From NCBI RefSeq assembly GCF_014195445.1, contig NZ_JACIBT010000001.1:930001-994000 (forward strand): 64,000 bases of DNA. The letters run 5' to 3'. This stretch comes from Garicola koreensis (GTDB lineage Bacteria; Actinomycetota; Actinomycetes; Actinomycetales; Micrococcaceae). The notes beneath the pieces are model-generated. The model saw only the letters and a program-made list of their open reading frames with translations. It did no database searches and was not told where the DNA came from. Positions 43,764 through 53,500 of the stretch are shown piece after piece. The position numbers were made by a program, and so were the translations under genes. Positions within the stretch are counted from its first letter, which is position 1, and the number at the start of each line of letters is the position of its first letter.

Positions 43764-45545
43764 CTACTTTTTGCCGAGGAACCAGAGTTGCAGCTGCTTC
43801 AGCCGGGTCTCCAGCTCGGACTGCGTCGCCTGGGGCACGGGAGGGCCGCCGCAGGCGGTGCGCAGCTTGGTGTGGATGCTGCCCTGGTGCATCCCGGTCT
43901 TCGCGGCGTAGGCGGAGACGGACTTGTTCAGTTTGCTGCGCGTGGCCTTCAGCGCCCGATGATCGACGACGTCGGGCCGGCTGCGGGACTCAGCGGGGCG
44001 GCGTCTGAGCTGTTCGGCCTGCTGCTTGCGCAGCAGCTCCGAGACCTGCTCGGGCTCCAGCAGCCCGGGGATGGCCAGGAATCCCATTTCATCCTCGGAG
44101 CCGATATCGCCGCCGAGGCCGAACTCGTCGCCGTCGAAGAGCACCTTGTCGAAGGATGCCTGCGAGCCCAGGGCGGCGAACTCGCCCTTGGTGAGCTCCT
44201 CAGAGGCCCGGTCCTCCTGCTGGGCCTCGTCGAGCAGATCCTCCTCGGCGACGTCGTCGTCGTTCTGGGCTGTTTCGGGGACCTGCAGGGCGTGGTCGCG
44301 TTCGGCCTCCAGCTCGTTGGCGAGCTCGGTGAGCACCGGCACCGAGGGCAGGAAGACGCTGGCGACCTCGGCCTTCTTCCGCATCCGGACGAAGCGGCCG
44401 ACCGCCTGGGCGAAGAACAGCGGCGTGGAGGTGGAGGTGGCGTAGACGCCGACGCACAGGCGAGGTATGTCCACGCCCTCAGAAACCATGCGCACCGCGA
44501 CCATCCAGTACCTGGAGCCGTCATCGCTGAACTCTTCGATCCGTCGGGAGGCGGATTTGTCATCGGAGAGCACCACGGTGGTGCGCTGACCGGTGATCGC
44601 GTCCAGCTGGGCGGCGTAGGCGCGTGCGGCTTCGTGGTCGGTGGCGATGACCAGCCCGCCGGCGTCGTCGATTTTGTCCCGGACCTTCAGCAGCCGCTGG
44701 TGGGCGGCCCGCAGCACCGCCGGGATCCATTCGCCCTCGGGGTTCAGCGCGGTGCGCCAGGCGTGGGAGGTGATGTCTTTGGTGGCTGCGGCGCCGAGCG
44801 TGGATTCCATCTCCTCGCCGGAGGCGGTGCGCCAGCGCATGGTGCCCGAGTACGCCATGAACACCACCGGCCGGACCACCTGATCGATCAGTGCCGGGCC
44901 GTAGGAGTAGGAGTAGTCGGCCTTGGAGCGGCGTACCCCGTCGGGGTCCTCCTGGTAGGTCACGAACGGGATGGGCGAGGTGTCTGAGCGGAAGGGCGTG
45001 CCGGTCAGCGCCAGGCGGCGGGCGGCCGGCTCAAACGCCTCGCGCACCCCCTCGCCCCAGCTCAGCGCGTCACCGGCGTGGTGGATCTCGTCAAAGATCA
45101 CCAGGGTGCGTCCCGCCTCAGTCTTGTTGCGGTGCAGAGCTGGCTTATTCGCCACCTGGGAGTATGTGACCGCGACCCCCATGAACTGGGTGCCGTGGCG
45201 ACCGTCGGAGTTCTTGAAGTTGGGGTCGATGGAGAGTCCCACCCGCGCGGCGGCGTCGGCCCACTGGCGCTTCAGGTGGTCGGTGGGGGCGACCACGTAG
45301 AGCCGGTTGACCTCCCCGGACTCCACCAGCAGCTTGGCCACCCGCAGCGCGAAGGTGGTCTTGCCCGCGCCCGGGGTGGCCACGGTGAGGAAATCGCGCG
45401 GGCGGCGCTCGATGTAGCGGTCCAGGGCTTCCTGCTGCCATTGGCGCAGGGTGGACGCGGTGCCGCGGGGGGCCCGGTGCGGGTAGGCGGGCGGGAGCTG
45501 TGAGCCGACGTCGGTGCCGACGTCGAAGAGAGTGGGTTCGGTCAC
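43764..45545 (-). CDS. DEAD/DEAH-box helicase (actinobacterial family)
   Basis: A 593-residue superfamily 2 helicase. Walker A is VATPGAGKTT at residues 55-64, the DEAH-like box is VIFDEIHHAG, motif III TGTPFR, and motif VI QAVGRFVRMRK. After the helicase core there is an acidic linker (about 440-480) and a C-terminal basic region with AAKTGMHQGSIHTKLR. Similar proteins are conserved across actinobacteria; substrate unknown. GTG start at 45545 lies two bases after the stop of the DUF3039 gene, so the two form an operon. Confidence 0.88.
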   Translation of the reverse strand: MTEPTLFDVGTDVGSQLPPAYPHRAPRGTASTLRQWQQEALDRYIERRPRDFLTVATPGAGKTTFALRVAKLLVESGEVNRLYVVAPTDHLKRQWADAAARVGLSIDPNFKNSDGRHGTQFMGVAVTYSQVANKPALHRNKTEAGRTLVIFDEIHHAGDALSWGEGVREAFEPAARRLALTGTPFRSDTSPIPFVTYQEDPDGVRRSKADYSYSYGPALIDQVVRPVVFMAYSGTMRWRTASGEEMESTLGAAATKDITSHAWRTALNPEGEWIPAVLRAAHQRLLKVRDKIDDAGGLVIATDHEAARAYAAQLDAITGQRTTVVLSDDKSASRRIEEFSDDGSRYWMVAVRMVSEGVDIPRLCVGVYATSTSTPLFFAQAVGRFVRMRKKAEVASVFLPSVPVLTELANELEAERDHALQVPETAQNDDDVAEEDLLDEAQQEDRASEELTKGEFAALGSQASFDKVLFDGDEFGLGGDIGSEDEMGFLAIPGLLEPEQVSELLRKQQAEQLRRRPAESRSRPDVVDHRALKATRSKLNKSVSAYAAKTGMHQGSIHTKLRTACGGPPVPQATQSELETRLKQLQLWFLGKK

Positions 45546-45547
45546 TC

Positions 45548-45892
45548 TCAGTTCTTGCCGAAGCCGAAGAAGCCGCGGCCGCCGGACTTGCCGGAACCCT
45601 CGTCGCCTCCGCCGCTCATCTCCTCGTAGATCTCCTGGCACTCCGGGCAGACGGGGAACTTCTTCGGGTCGCGGGAGGGGACCCAGACTTTGCCGCAGAG
45701 CGCGACGACGGCGTCACCCTCCAGGGCGGACTCCATGATCCGATCGCGTTTGACGTAGTGGGAGAAGCGCTCATGGTCACCGGGCTCGGCCAGCTGCTCC
45801 TGGTGCTCCCGCTCGATGGTGGCGGAGCCTCCGGGCGAAGCGGCAGGGTCAGCAGTGTGCATCCGGAACGGATTGTCTGTGGAGGACATCAT
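45548..45892 (-). CDS. DUF3039 family zinc-ribbon protein
   Basis: A 114-residue actinobacterial protein. The DUF3039 core reads FSHYVKRDRIMESALEGDAV, then VALCGKVWVPSRDPKKFPVC followed by PECQEIYEEM; the C-x2-C pair with the earlier Cys suggests metal binding. The tail is glycine-rich (GGRGFFGFGKN). TAGACT ends six bases before the ATG with no ribosome binding site, and this hexamer overlaps the ddl stop, so the DUF3039-helicase operon has a leaderless promoter inside the end of ddl. Confidence 0.87.
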   Translation of the reverse strand: MMSSTDNPFRMHTADPAASPGGSATIEREHQEQLAEPGDHERFSHYVKRDRIMESALEGDAVVALCGKVWVPSRDPKKFPVCPECQEIYEEMSGGGDEGSGKSGGRGFFGFGKN

Positions 45893-45901
45893 GACACCAG
45901 T

Positions 45902-47077
45902 CTACCGAAGGCCGATGGGTCGTTCGAGGGCTAGGTCGATGAGTTCTGTGATCAGTTCGCTGAAGCTCATCCCGGCGGCCTTCCACACCTGGGGGTACAT
46001 GCTGATCGGGGTGAACCCGGGCATGGTGTTGACCTCATTGATGAGGATCTTTCCGTCAGCGGTGTAGAAGAAGTCGGCCCGGCAGAGGCCCTCACCGTCG
46101 ATGGAGTCGAAGGCCACCACGGCTTGGCGGCGAATCTCCTCGGTGACCTCGGCCGGCAGTTCGGCGGGGCAGCGCAGGTCGGCGGCGGCCTCGTCCTGGT
46201 ACTTGGCCGCAAAGTCGTAGAACGCTGCGGGGTCCGCCTGATGGTCCACCACGATTTCGCCCAGCAGTGAGGCCCGGGCTGCGGCGTCGCCGGGGCTTCC
46301 CAGCACCCCGCACTCGATCTCGCGGCCATCGATGCCTTCCTCCACCACCACTTTGGGATCATGCTCCCGGGCGGCGGCCAGCGCGGCATCCAGCTGCGCC
46401 CAATCATCGACCCGGGTGATCCCCACCGAGGATCCGGCCCGGGCCGGTTTGACGAACACCGGCAGCTCCAGGCCCTGCACCCGGTGGACAGCAGCGTCGG
46501 GATCAGCGACCCACTGCCGGGCGGTGATGGTCTCCCACCGACCCACCTGAAGCCCGGCCGCGTCGAAGGCGAGCTTCATGAAGTGCTTATCCATCCCCAC
46601 CGCCGAGGCCAGCATCCCGGCGCCCACATAGGGCACACCCAGCAGCTCCAGCAGCCCCTGCAGCGTGCCGTCCTCACCGAAGGGACCGTGCAGCAGCGGC
46701 AGCACCACATCAATCCCACCCAACGACGACGCCGCACCATCGGGACCCAGCCGGATCAGCTCCGCACCCCGGGCGGCGGAGCCCTGTGCATCGGTGAACA
46801 GCTGCACCGTCGACTCCGAGGGCAGCACCTGCGGCAGTTCATCGGAGCCGAAGGCATGGGTCCGCGGGTCCACCACCGGCGAAGTCCACTGACCGCTGCG
46901 GGTGATGCCCACCTCCACCACATCAAACCGGTCCGTGTCGATGGCCCGCAGCACACCGGCAGCAGTCACACAGCTGACCGAATGCTCCGAGGACTGCCCC
47001 CCATAGAGCACCGCGACCCGCGGCTTGGCGGTGGCTTCGTGGGCGCCGGATGCAGCGGCGCCGGTGTCATCTGCCAT
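45902..47077 (-). CDS. ddl: D-alanine--D-alanine ligase
   Basis: A 391-residue ATP-grasp ligase that makes the D-Ala-D-Ala dipeptide for peptidoglycan. Typical motifs: VAVLYGGQSSEHSVS, LPLLHGPFGEDGTLQGLLEL, VFVKPARAGSSVGITRV and ILINEVNTMPGFTPISMYP, which holds the metal and dipeptide contacts. It lies three bases after gpsA, in the common actinobacterial plsC-gpsA-ddl order. Confidence 0.96.
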   Translation of the reverse strand: MADDTGAAASGAHEATAKPRVAVLYGGQSSEHSVSCVTAAGVLRAIDTDRFDVVEVGITRSGQWTSPVVDPRTHAFGSDELPQVLPSESTVQLFTDAQGSAARGAELIRLGPDGAASSLGGIDVVLPLLHGPFGEDGTLQGLLELLGVPYVGAGMLASAVGMDKHFMKLAFDAAGLQVGRWETITARQWVADPDAAVHRVQGLELPVFVKPARAGSSVGITRVDDWAQLDAALAAAREHDPKVVVEEGIDGREIECGVLGSPGDAAARASLLGEIVVDHQADPAAFYDFAAKYQDEAAADLRCPAELPAEVTEEIRRQAVVAFDSIDGEGLCRADFFYTADGKILINEVNTMPGFTPISMYPQVWKAAGMSFSELITELIDLALERPIGLR

Positions 47078-47080
47078 AGG

Positions 47081-48085
47081 TCAGGTTCCTTCTGCTTTCA
47101 GGTTGCGAGCGAGCAGCAGCGAGGCGATGTTCTCCACGTCCAGGGTTCCGTCCAGCACGGCGCAGACGGCTTCGGTGATCGGCATCTCCACGCCCAGGCT
47201 GCGGCCCAGGGCCAGCACCGCGGATCCGGACTTCATACCCTCTGCGGTCTGGGTCAACTGTGCGGTGACCTCCTCCGGTGTCAGCCCCTCGCCCAGCAGC
47301 CGCCCGGCGGAGCGGTTGCGGGACAGCGGTGAGGCGCAGGTGGCGACCAAGTCGCCGAGTCCGGCCAAGCCGGACAGGGTCTCCAACTTCCCGCCCAGCA
47401 CTGCCGCCAGCCGGGTGGTTTCGGCCAGGCCGCGGGTGATCACTGAGGCCTTGGAGTTGTCCCCCAACTGTTGGCCGTCGCAGATGCCCACCGCCAGGGC
47501 GATCACGTTTTTGACGATGCCGGCGATCTCCACCCCGGCCACATCAGTGTTGGTGTAGGGCCGGAAGTAGGGGCTGGAGCACAGCGCGGCGACCCGCTCC
47601 GCGACCTCGTGGTCCTGGCAGGCCACCACGGAGGCTGTGGGCTCTTCGCGGGCGATCTCCATGGCCAGATTCGGCCCCGAGACCACCGCGATCTGCCGTG
47701 GGTGAAGGTCGAGCTCGGCGGCGATGACCTCGCTCATCCGGTGGTTGGTGCCGCGCTCCAGTCCTTTGATCAGCGAGACGACGATGGCATCCTCGCTCAG
47801 CGAGGCTCTGACCTCGGCCAGGTGGCTGCGCAGGCTCTGGGCGGGCACGGCCAGCACGACGACGTCGGATCCGCTGACCGCTTCGGCGATGCTGGTGGTG
47901 GCGGTGATGGTCTGCGCCAGGCGGATCTGACCCAGGTATGAGGTGTTGGTGTGGGAGGTGCTGATCTCTTCGGCGAGCTCTGCCCGGCGCGCCCAGAGCA
48001 CCACCTGAGATCCGCCGGCGTCGGCGAGGATCTTGGCAAAGGTGGTGCCCCAGGAGCCGGCACCCAGGACGGCGACCCGGCTCAT
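47081..48085 (-). CDS. gpsA: Glycerol-3-phosphate dehydrogenase [NAD(P)+]
   Basis: A 334-residue enzyme that reduces dihydroxyacetone phosphate to glycerol-3-phosphate for membrane lipids. Rossmann motif VAVLGAGSWGTTFAKIL starts the protein. VSGPNLAMEIAREEPTA and IAGIVKNVIALAVGI, with the catalytic Lys, are typical. It overlaps the plsC gene by ATGA, so substrate supply and the next acylation step are coupled. Confidence 0.96.
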   Translation of the reverse strand: MSRVAVLGAGSWGTTFAKILADAGGSQVVLWARRAELAEEISTSHTNTSYLGQIRLAQTITATTSIAEAVSGSDVVVLAVPAQSLRSHLAEVRASLSEDAIVVSLIKGLERGTNHRMSEVIAAELDLHPRQIAVVSGPNLAMEIAREEPTASVVACQDHEVAERVAALCSSPYFRPYTNTDVAGVEIAGIVKNVIALAVGICDGQQLGDNSKASVITRGLAETTRLAAVLGGKLETLSGLAGLGDLVATCASPLSRNRSAGRLLGEGLTPEEVTAQLTQTAEGMKSGSAVLALGRSLGVEMPITEAVCAVLDGTLDVENIASLLLARNLKAEGT

Positions 48086-48939
48086 GCGGGCTCCTCTGCC
48101 GCGGCCTCGCCGGATTCGCTGCGCGGCACCCGCTGTTTGGCCGCTCGGTCCCAGATCTGCGCCGGCGGGGTCTGGCCGCGCAGCTGGGCCACCCCGTCGG
48201 TGAGGGCTGCTTCGATCCGCTGGGTGGCCTGGGCCAGCACCGTGCGGCTCATCGGTTGGGAGCGCAGATCATCGAGGTCCACCTCCTCGCCCACCTGCAG
48301 CGTGTACTTCTGCCGCGGCAGCAGCTTGGGGCGCTTGCCGTAGGGCGGCAGGAAGTCCTGGACTCCCCAGTGGGTGACCGGGATGACCGGTGCGCCGGTG
48401 GTCAGGGCCAGCCGGGCGGCCCCGGTTTTGGCGCGCATAGGCCAGTAGTCCGGGTCGCGGCTGAGGGTCCCTTCGGGGTAGATGACGATGGCGCCGCCGT
48501 CGTCGAGGACGGTGGCGGCTACTTCCAGGGATCTGCCGACTTCGGCGCGGTCGCCGCGGTTGACCGGTATCTGGTTCGTCCGGCGCAGCGCCAGTCCCAA
48601 GACTGGGACCCGGAACAGGGAGTCCTTGGCCAGAAAGTGCAGCGTGTTGCCGGCCCGGTAGATCGGGTGGCCCACGGCCAGCGGGTCGATTTCGCTGATG
48701 TGGTTGGTGACGACGATGAATCCGGTGTCGGGCAGCTTCTCCAGACCGCGCCACTCCTTGCTCATCAGCACGTTCATCGCCGGGCGCACTATCCCGGCGA
48801 GGATGCGGAACGCGAAGGGGGTGTGGGTCTTGCGCTGTCCGAGTCTGCGCTGTCCCAGTCTGCGGGCACCCGCCTTCCGGGAGCCTTTCCTGGACGGCGG
48901 GACCGGTTCTCGGCGGCGCGATCCTGTGTCGGAGGTCAT
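48082..48939 (-). CDS. 1-acyl-sn-glycerol-3-phosphate acyltransferase (PlsC family)
   Basis: A 285-residue membrane-associated acyltransferase. The catalytic motif is NHISEID (HX4D), followed by NQIPVNRGDRAEVG and the substrate motif YPEGTLSRD. It acylates lysophosphatidate or glycerol-3-phosphate. The basic N-terminal tail (RKGSRKAGARRLGQRRLGQR) contains a short duplicated stretch. I start at the ATG at 48939 because TAAGCT ends seven bases upstream (leaderless layout); an ATG two codons earlier lies inside that spacer. Confidence 0.88.
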   Translation of the reverse strand: MTSDTGSRRREPVPPSRKGSRKAGARRLGQRRLGQRKTHTPFAFRILAGIVRPAMNVLMSKEWRGLEKLPDTGFIVVTNHISEIDPLAVGHPIYRAGNTLHFLAKDSLFRVPVLGLALRRTNQIPVNRGDRAEVGRSLEVAATVLDDGGAIVIYPEGTLSRDPDYWPMRAKTGAARLALTTGAPVIPVTHWGVQDFLPPYGKRPKLLPRQKYTLQVGEEVDLDDLRSQPMSRTVLAQATQRIEAALTDGVAQLRGQTPPAQIWDRAAKQRVPRSESGEAAAEEPA

Positions 48940-48978
48940 GAGCATCAGCTTATCGGCCCGAGTCAGTGACGAGGGGCT

Positions 48979-50301
48979 TCAGCGTTCGGTGAGTTCGATG
49001 TCTGCGCCGAGGCCGGTGATCTTGTCGATGAAGTGCTCATAGCCGCGTGCGATGATCTCGATGCCGGTCACATTGGAGGTTCCCTTGGCTGCCAGGGCAG
49101 CGATCAGGTGGGAGAACCCGCCGCGCAGATCAGGGATGTCAATATCGCTGCCGGTCAGCTCGCTGGGCCCGGAGATGACGGCTGAGTGCAGGAAGTTGCG
49201 CTGGCCGAACCGGCAGGGGGTGGAGCCGAGACATTCCCGGTGCAGCTGGATGGAGGCCCCCATGCGCTGCAGCGCTTGGGTGAAGCCGAACCGGTTCTCA
49301 TACACGGTCTCGTGGATGATCGACACGCCCTGAGCCTGGGTCAGGGCGACCACCATGGGCTGCTGCCAGTCGGTCATGAAGCCGGGGTGCACATCAGTCT
49401 CCAGCACCAGCGGCTGCAGGGGTTTGGAGTCGTGCCAGAAGCGCATGCCGTCGTCGTCGACTTCGAACTCTCCGCCGATCTTCCGGTAGATGTTCAGAAA
49501 CGCGGTGAGGTCTCGTTGGGCTGCCCCGCGGACGTAGATGTCGCCCTCGGTGACCAGTGCGGCCGAGGCCCAGGAGGCGGTCTCGTTGCGGTCGGGGATG
49601 GCCCGGTGCCGGTACCCGGAGAGCTGGCTGACACCTTCGATGCGGATGGTGCGGTCGGTGTAGACGGTGATCAGCGCGCCCATCTGCTGCAGGATGGCGA
49701 TCAGGTCATGGATCTCCGGCTCGACGGCGGCGTTCTTCAGCTCGGTGATGCCCTCGGCCAGCACAGCGGTCAGCAGCACCTGCTCCGTGGCGCCCACTGA
49801 GGGGAAGGGCAGCTCCAGCTTGGCCCCGCGCAGACCCTTGGGCGCGGAGATGTGGATGCCCGAGACCTGTTTGTCCACCACGGCGCCGAAGGTCCGCAGC
49901 ACTTCCAGGTGGTAGTTGATGGGTCGGTCGCCGATGCGGCAGCCGCCGAGGTCGGGGATGAAGGCTTCGCCGTTCTTGTGCATCAGCGGACCGCAGAACA
50001 GGATCGGGATCCGGGAGTCGCCGGCGTAGGCGTCAATCTCGGAGTGCTCTGCGGAATAGGTCTCGCGGGGGTCCAGCTGCATGATGCCAGCTTCGGCATC
50101 CCGCTCCACCTTGACCCCGTGGATGGTCAGCAGGTTGGTGACGATCTCCACGTCTTTGATCTCTGGGACGTTGCGCATCTCAGAGGGAGCGCTGCCCAGC
50201 AGGGAGGCGACCATCGCCTTGGGCACCAGGTTTTTGGCGCCTCGCACGTGGACTTCGCCCTGCAGCGGCTTTCCGCCTTGGATTGTGAGCAGCTTGGCCA
50301 T
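48979..50301 (-). CDS. murA: UDP-N-acetylglucosamine 1-carboxyvinyltransferase
   Basis: A 440-residue EPSP-synthase-fold enzyme for the first committed step of peptidoglycan synthesis. The substrate Lys is in VRGAKNLVPKAM (Lys23), and the active-site Cys121 is in DLGGCRIGDRPINYH, so the protein should be fosfomycin-sensitive. Length is slightly more than the E. coli enzyme. An AAAGGGA lies upstream of the ATG. It is followed by plsC-gpsA-ddl, so cell-wall and lipid genes are grouped. Confidence 0.93.
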   Translation of the reverse strand: MAKLLTIQGGKPLQGEVHVRGAKNLVPKAMVASLLGSAPSEMRNVPEIKDVEIVTNLLTIHGVKVERDAEAGIMQLDPRETYSAEHSEIDAYAGDSRIPILFCGPLMHKNGEAFIPDLGGCRIGDRPINYHLEVLRTFGAVVDKQVSGIHISAPKGLRGAKLELPFPSVGATEQVLLTAVLAEGITELKNAAVEPEIHDLIAILQQMGALITVYTDRTIRIEGVSQLSGYRHRAIPDRNETASWASAALVTEGDIYVRGAAQRDLTAFLNIYRKIGGEFEVDDDGMRFWHDSKPLQPLVLETDVHPGFMTDWQQPMVVALTQAQGVSIIHETVYENRFGFTQALQRMGASIQLHRECLGSTPCRFGQRNFLHSAVISGPSELTGSDIDIPDLRGGFSHLIAALAAKGTSNVTGIEIIARGYEHFIDKITGLGADIELTER

Positions 50302-50392
50302 AGAGGTCGGTGGTCCCTTTCGTAGGGTCAGCGTCGTAGGGTCTGCGAATTATGCCCTGCTACTGTACCCGATCAGCCTGATGCGGTCCGGG

Positions 50393-50992
50393 TCACACCT
50401 TCGCCGGCAGGGTGGTGGGTTTGAAGGCCCCGCGGGTGGTTTCGTAGGTGGTGATCGCCGCTTCCTGGCGCAGGGTCAGGGAGATGTCGTCCAGGCCCTC
50501 CATCAGCCGCCACCGGGTGTAGTTGTCCATCTCGAAGGTGGCCTCCACCGAGCCGCAGCGCACAGTGCGGGACTCCAGGTTCACGGTGACTTCGGTGCCG
50601 GGCTCCTTCTCCAGCTCCTTGAAGATCAGCTCGACGTCGGGCTGGGCGACCTTGGCAGCCACCAGACCCTGTTTGGCCGCGTTGCTGTAGAAGATGTCGG
50701 CGAACCGGGATGAGACGACCACCCGGAACCCGTAGTCCTTCAGCGCCCAGACGGCGTGCTCCCGCGATGAGCCGGTGCCGAAGTCGGGCCCGGCCACCAG
50801 CACGGTGCCGTGGCGGTAGGGCTCCTGGTTCAGCACGAAGTCGTCCTTCTTCCGCCAGGCGTGGAAGAGGGCGTCGTCGAACCCGGTTTTGGTGATGCGC
50901 TTGAGGAACACGGCGGGGATGATCTGGTCGGTGTCCACATTGGACTGCTTCAGCGGCACCCCGACGCCGGTGTGGGTGGTGATCGGTTCCAT
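50393..50992 (-). CDS. leuD: 3-isopropylmalate dehydratase small subunit
   Basis: A 199-residue swivelling subunit of isopropylmalate isomerase in leucine synthesis. Typical motifs: [40 protein letters not shown] and [20 protein letters not shown] lies four bases before the ATG. It follows leuC after 77 bases on the same strand. Confidence 0.96.
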   Translation of the reverse strand: MEPITTHTGVGVPLKQSNVDTDQIIPAVFLKRITKTGFDDALFHAWRKKDDFVLNQEPYRHGTVLVAGPDFGTGSSREHAVWALKDYGFRVVVSSRFADIFYSNAAKQGLVAAKVAQPDVELIFKELEKEPGTEVTVNLESRTVRCGSVEATFEMDNYTRWRLMEGLDDISLTLRQEAAITTYETTRGAFKPTTLPAKV

Positions 50993-51069
50993 AGTTCTCC
51001 TAAAACTTTGAGCAGCGGGTCAGCGGCTGACCGGCCGGACCGGCGCAGGTTCTCAGGCGGGCACAGTTC

Positions 51070-52527
51070 TCAGGCTGGCACCGGAGCGTCGGCGGTGACG
51101 TCGGAGGGGGCTGAGAGGGTGCCGCGGATGGCGGTGGCAGCGGCCACCACTGGCGAGACCAGGTGGGTGCGTCCGCCCTTGCCCTGCCGGCCCTCGAAGT
51201 TGCGGTTGGAGGTGGAGGCGCACCGCTCCCCCTCGGCCAGCTGGTCGGGGTTCATGCCCAAGCACATCGAGCAGCCGGCAAAGCGCCACTCCGCCCCGAA
51301 GTCCTTGAACACCTGGTCGATCCCTTCGGCCTCGGCGTCCAGCCGCACACGGGCGGAGCCGGGCACCACGATCATGGAGACATCTGGGTCCTTCTGCCGG
51401 CCCTTGATGATCTCGGCGGCAGCGCGCAGGTCCTCCAGCCGGGCGTTGGTGCAGGAGCCTAAGAACACCGTGTCGACCCGGATGTCCTTCATTGCGGTGC
51501 CGGGGGCCAGGTCCATGTACTGCAAGGCCCGTTCGGCCGATTCCCGATCCACCGGATCGTGGAAGCCTGCTGGGTCAGGGATGGACTCGCTGAGGCTCAC
51601 GCCTTGGCCGGGGTTGGTGCCCCAGGTGACGAAGGGCTCCAGCTCATCGGCGTTGAGCACCACGTCGGCGTCGAACTGGGCATCCTCATCGGTGGCCAGG
51701 CTGGACCAGTATTCCACCGCGGCGTCCCAATCCTCGCCGGTGGGGGCGTGGGGCCGGCCCGCCACGTAGTCGAAGGTGGTCTGATCGGGGGCGACCATGC
51801 CGGCCCGGGCGCCTGCTTCGATGCTCATGTTGCAGATGGTCATCCGAGCCTCCATGGAGAGCTCTTCGATGGCAGAGCCGCGGTACTCCAGCACGTAGCC
51901 CTGGCCGCCGCCGGTGCCGATCTTAGCGATGACCGCCAGAATGATGTCTTTGGAGCTCACACCGGGCTTCAGGCTTCCGTTCACGGTGATCGCCATCGTC
52001 TTAAACGGGCTCAGCGACAGCGTTTGGGTGGCCAGCACGTGCTCCACGTCGGAGGTGCCGATGCCCATCGCCAGCGAGCCGAACGCCCCGTGGGTGGAGG
52101 TGTGGGAGTCGCCGCAGACCACAGTCATGCCGGGCTGGGTCAGCCCCAGCTGGGGCCCGACGACGTGGACGATCCCCTGGTTGGCGTCCCCCAACGAGTG
52201 CAGCCGCACGCCGAACTCCTCACAGTTGGCCCGCAGCGTATCCACCTGCTTGCGGCTGGTGGGATCGGCGATCGGCTTATCGATCTCCAGAGTGGGGGTG
52301 TTGTGGTCCTCGGTGGCGATGGTCAGATCGGGCCGGCGCACCGGACGGTTGGCCAGACGCAGGCCCTCGAACGCCTGCGGGGAGGTCACCTCGTGGACCA
52401 GGTGAAGATCAATGTAGAGCAGATCCGGGGAGCGCTGCCCGTCCTTCTCCTCACCACGGACCACCACGTGGTCGCGCCAAACTTTCTCTGCCAGCGTCAG
52501 CGGCATCTCTGCCGAGTTCTCTGCCAT
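51070..52527 (-). CDS. leuC: 3-isopropylmalate dehydratase large subunit
   Basis: A 485-residue aconitase-family enzyme. It carries the [4Fe-4S] cluster Cys residues in [14 protein letters not shown] and [11 protein letters not shown], and [19 protein letters not shown] is also typical. ATG at 52527 with GGAGGA upstream. The frame stays open far upstream across the divergent regulator gene, but that part is shadow sequence. It is transcribed from the shared region with the IclR-type regulator. Confidence 0.96.
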   Translation of the reverse strand: MAENSAEMPLTLAEKVWRDHVVVRGEEKDGQRSPDLLYIDLHLVHEVTSPQAFEGLRLANRPVRRPDLTIATEDHNTPTLEIDKPIADPTSRKQVDTLRANCEEFGVRLHSLGDANQGIVHVVGPQLGLTQPGMTVVCGDSHTSTHGAFGSLAMGIGTSDVEHVLATQTLSLSPFKTMAITVNGSLKPGVSSKDIILAVIAKIGTGGGQGYVLEYRGSAIEELSMEARMTICNMSIEAGARAGMVAPDQTTFDYVAGRPHAPTGEDWDAAVEYWSSLATDEDAQFDADVVLNADELEPFVTWGTNPGQGVSLSESIPDPAGFHDPVDRESAERALQYMDLAPGTAMKDIRVDTVFLGSCTNARLEDLRAAAEIIKGRQKDPDVSMIVVPGSARVRLDAEAEGIDQVFKDFGAEWRFAGCSMCLGMNPDQLAEGERCASTSNRNFEGRQGKGGRTHLVSPVVAAATAIRGTLSAPSDVTADAPVPA

Positions 52528-52659
52528 GGGGTCCTCCAGTGTGTGAATGCGCCGCCGCGATAGTTGCAGGGTGATGAACGTGGCGGCCGCGCCGGCCGAG
52601 TGGGCCTGTGTATCTAGGGAACCACTGAACCTGAGCAAGATGAAGAGTCTGACCCCGGG

Positions 52660-52696
52660 TCTCATTATTTGAGATGATTCCCATATAATGAGGGTC
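52660..52696 (+). promoter_or_regulatory. LtbR-type operator and divergent leuC/ltbR promoter
   Basis: TCTCA-TTATT-TGAGA (52660-52674) is a perfect inverted repeat with 5-bp arms. Ten bases on is a perfect TATAAT (52684-52689) that ends seven bases before the regulator ATG. A regulator bound here would block its own promoter and could control leuC, whose start lies 133 bases away on the other strand. Confidence 0.6.
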
Positions 52697-53500
52697 ATGG
52701 CTGAACGCACCTCTGACCCGCCGACCACTGCTCTGGATCTGCCGCAGCCGATGCACTCCCCCTCCGGAATCGGTGTGATCGACAAATCCGTGACGATTAT
52801 GGACGCTTTGGAAGCGGGACCGGCCACCTTGGCGCAGCTGGTGGAGTCCACGGGCCTGGCCCGGCCGACAGTGCACCGATTGGCCAGCGGACTGGTCCAC
52901 CACCGGTTCCTGGCCCGCGATGTTCGCGGCCGGTATGTGATCGGCCCCCGGCTGGGTGAGCTGGCCTCGGCCGCCGGGGATGACCGGCTGGTCTCTGCCG
53001 CCGGGCCGATCCTGCTGAAGCTGCGCGATGCCACCGGTGAGTCCTCCCAGCTGTTTCGCCGCCAGGGCGATGCTCGAGTGTGCGTGGCCTCCGCCGAGCG
53101 GCCCATCGGACTGCGCGATTCGATCCCGGTGGGCACCCAGCTCTCCATGAAGGCCGGCTCAGCGGCTCAGGTGCTGCTGGCCTGGGAGGACCACGATCGC
53201 CTAGTCGATGGGCTCAGCGGCGCCCGCTTCTCTCCCACGGTGCTGGCCGGGGTGCGCCGGCGCGGCTGGGGCGAGTCCCTCGGCGAGCGCGAAGCAGGCG
53301 TCGCCTCGGTCTCGGCACCGGTGCGCAGCCCCTCGGGCCGGGTGCTCGCCGCCGTCTCCATCTCCGGGCCGATTGAGCGGCTCTCCCGCCAACCGGGCAG
53401 GAAGTTCGCCCCCGTCGTGGCGGCCGCGGCCCAGCAGCTCACCGAGATGGTCCGGAAGAATCCCGACGCCGACCACGGCCTGAAGGACAATGGTCAGTGA
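52697..53500 (+). CDS. ltbR: IclR-family regulator of leucine genes (LtbR/NdgR-like)
   Basis: A 267-residue IclR-type protein. The N-terminal winged helix reads [35 protein letters not shown], and the C-terminal ligand domain includes the family pattern [25 protein letters not shown]. Homologues divergent from leuCD (LtbR in Corynebacterium, NdgR in Streptomyces) control leucine and tryptophan synthesis. Leaderless ATG directly after TATAAT plus seven bases; an ATG three codons earlier overlaps the -10 element. The stop overlaps the thiL stop by seven bases. Confidence 0.92.
   Translation: MAERTSDPPTTALDLPQPMHSPSGIGVIDKSVTIMDALEAGPATLAQLVESTGLARPTVHRLASGLVHHRFLARDVRGRYVIGPRLGELASAAGDDRLVSAAGPILLKLRDATGESSQLFRRQGDARVCVASAERPIGLRDSIPVGTQLSMKAGSAAQVLLAWEDHDRLVDGLSGARFSPTVLAGVRRRGWGESLGEREAGVASVSAPVRSPSGRVLAAVSISGPIERLSRQPGRKFAPVVAAAAQQLTEMVRKNPDADHGLKDNGQ

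Noticed and set aside
52528..52673. In-frame extension of leuC with a leucine-containing stretch, as a possible leader peptide
   Set aside because: It is in frame and unbroken with leuC, so it is not a separate peptide with a stop, has no terminator/antiterminator pair that I can see, and the frame stays open into the antisense of ltbR.
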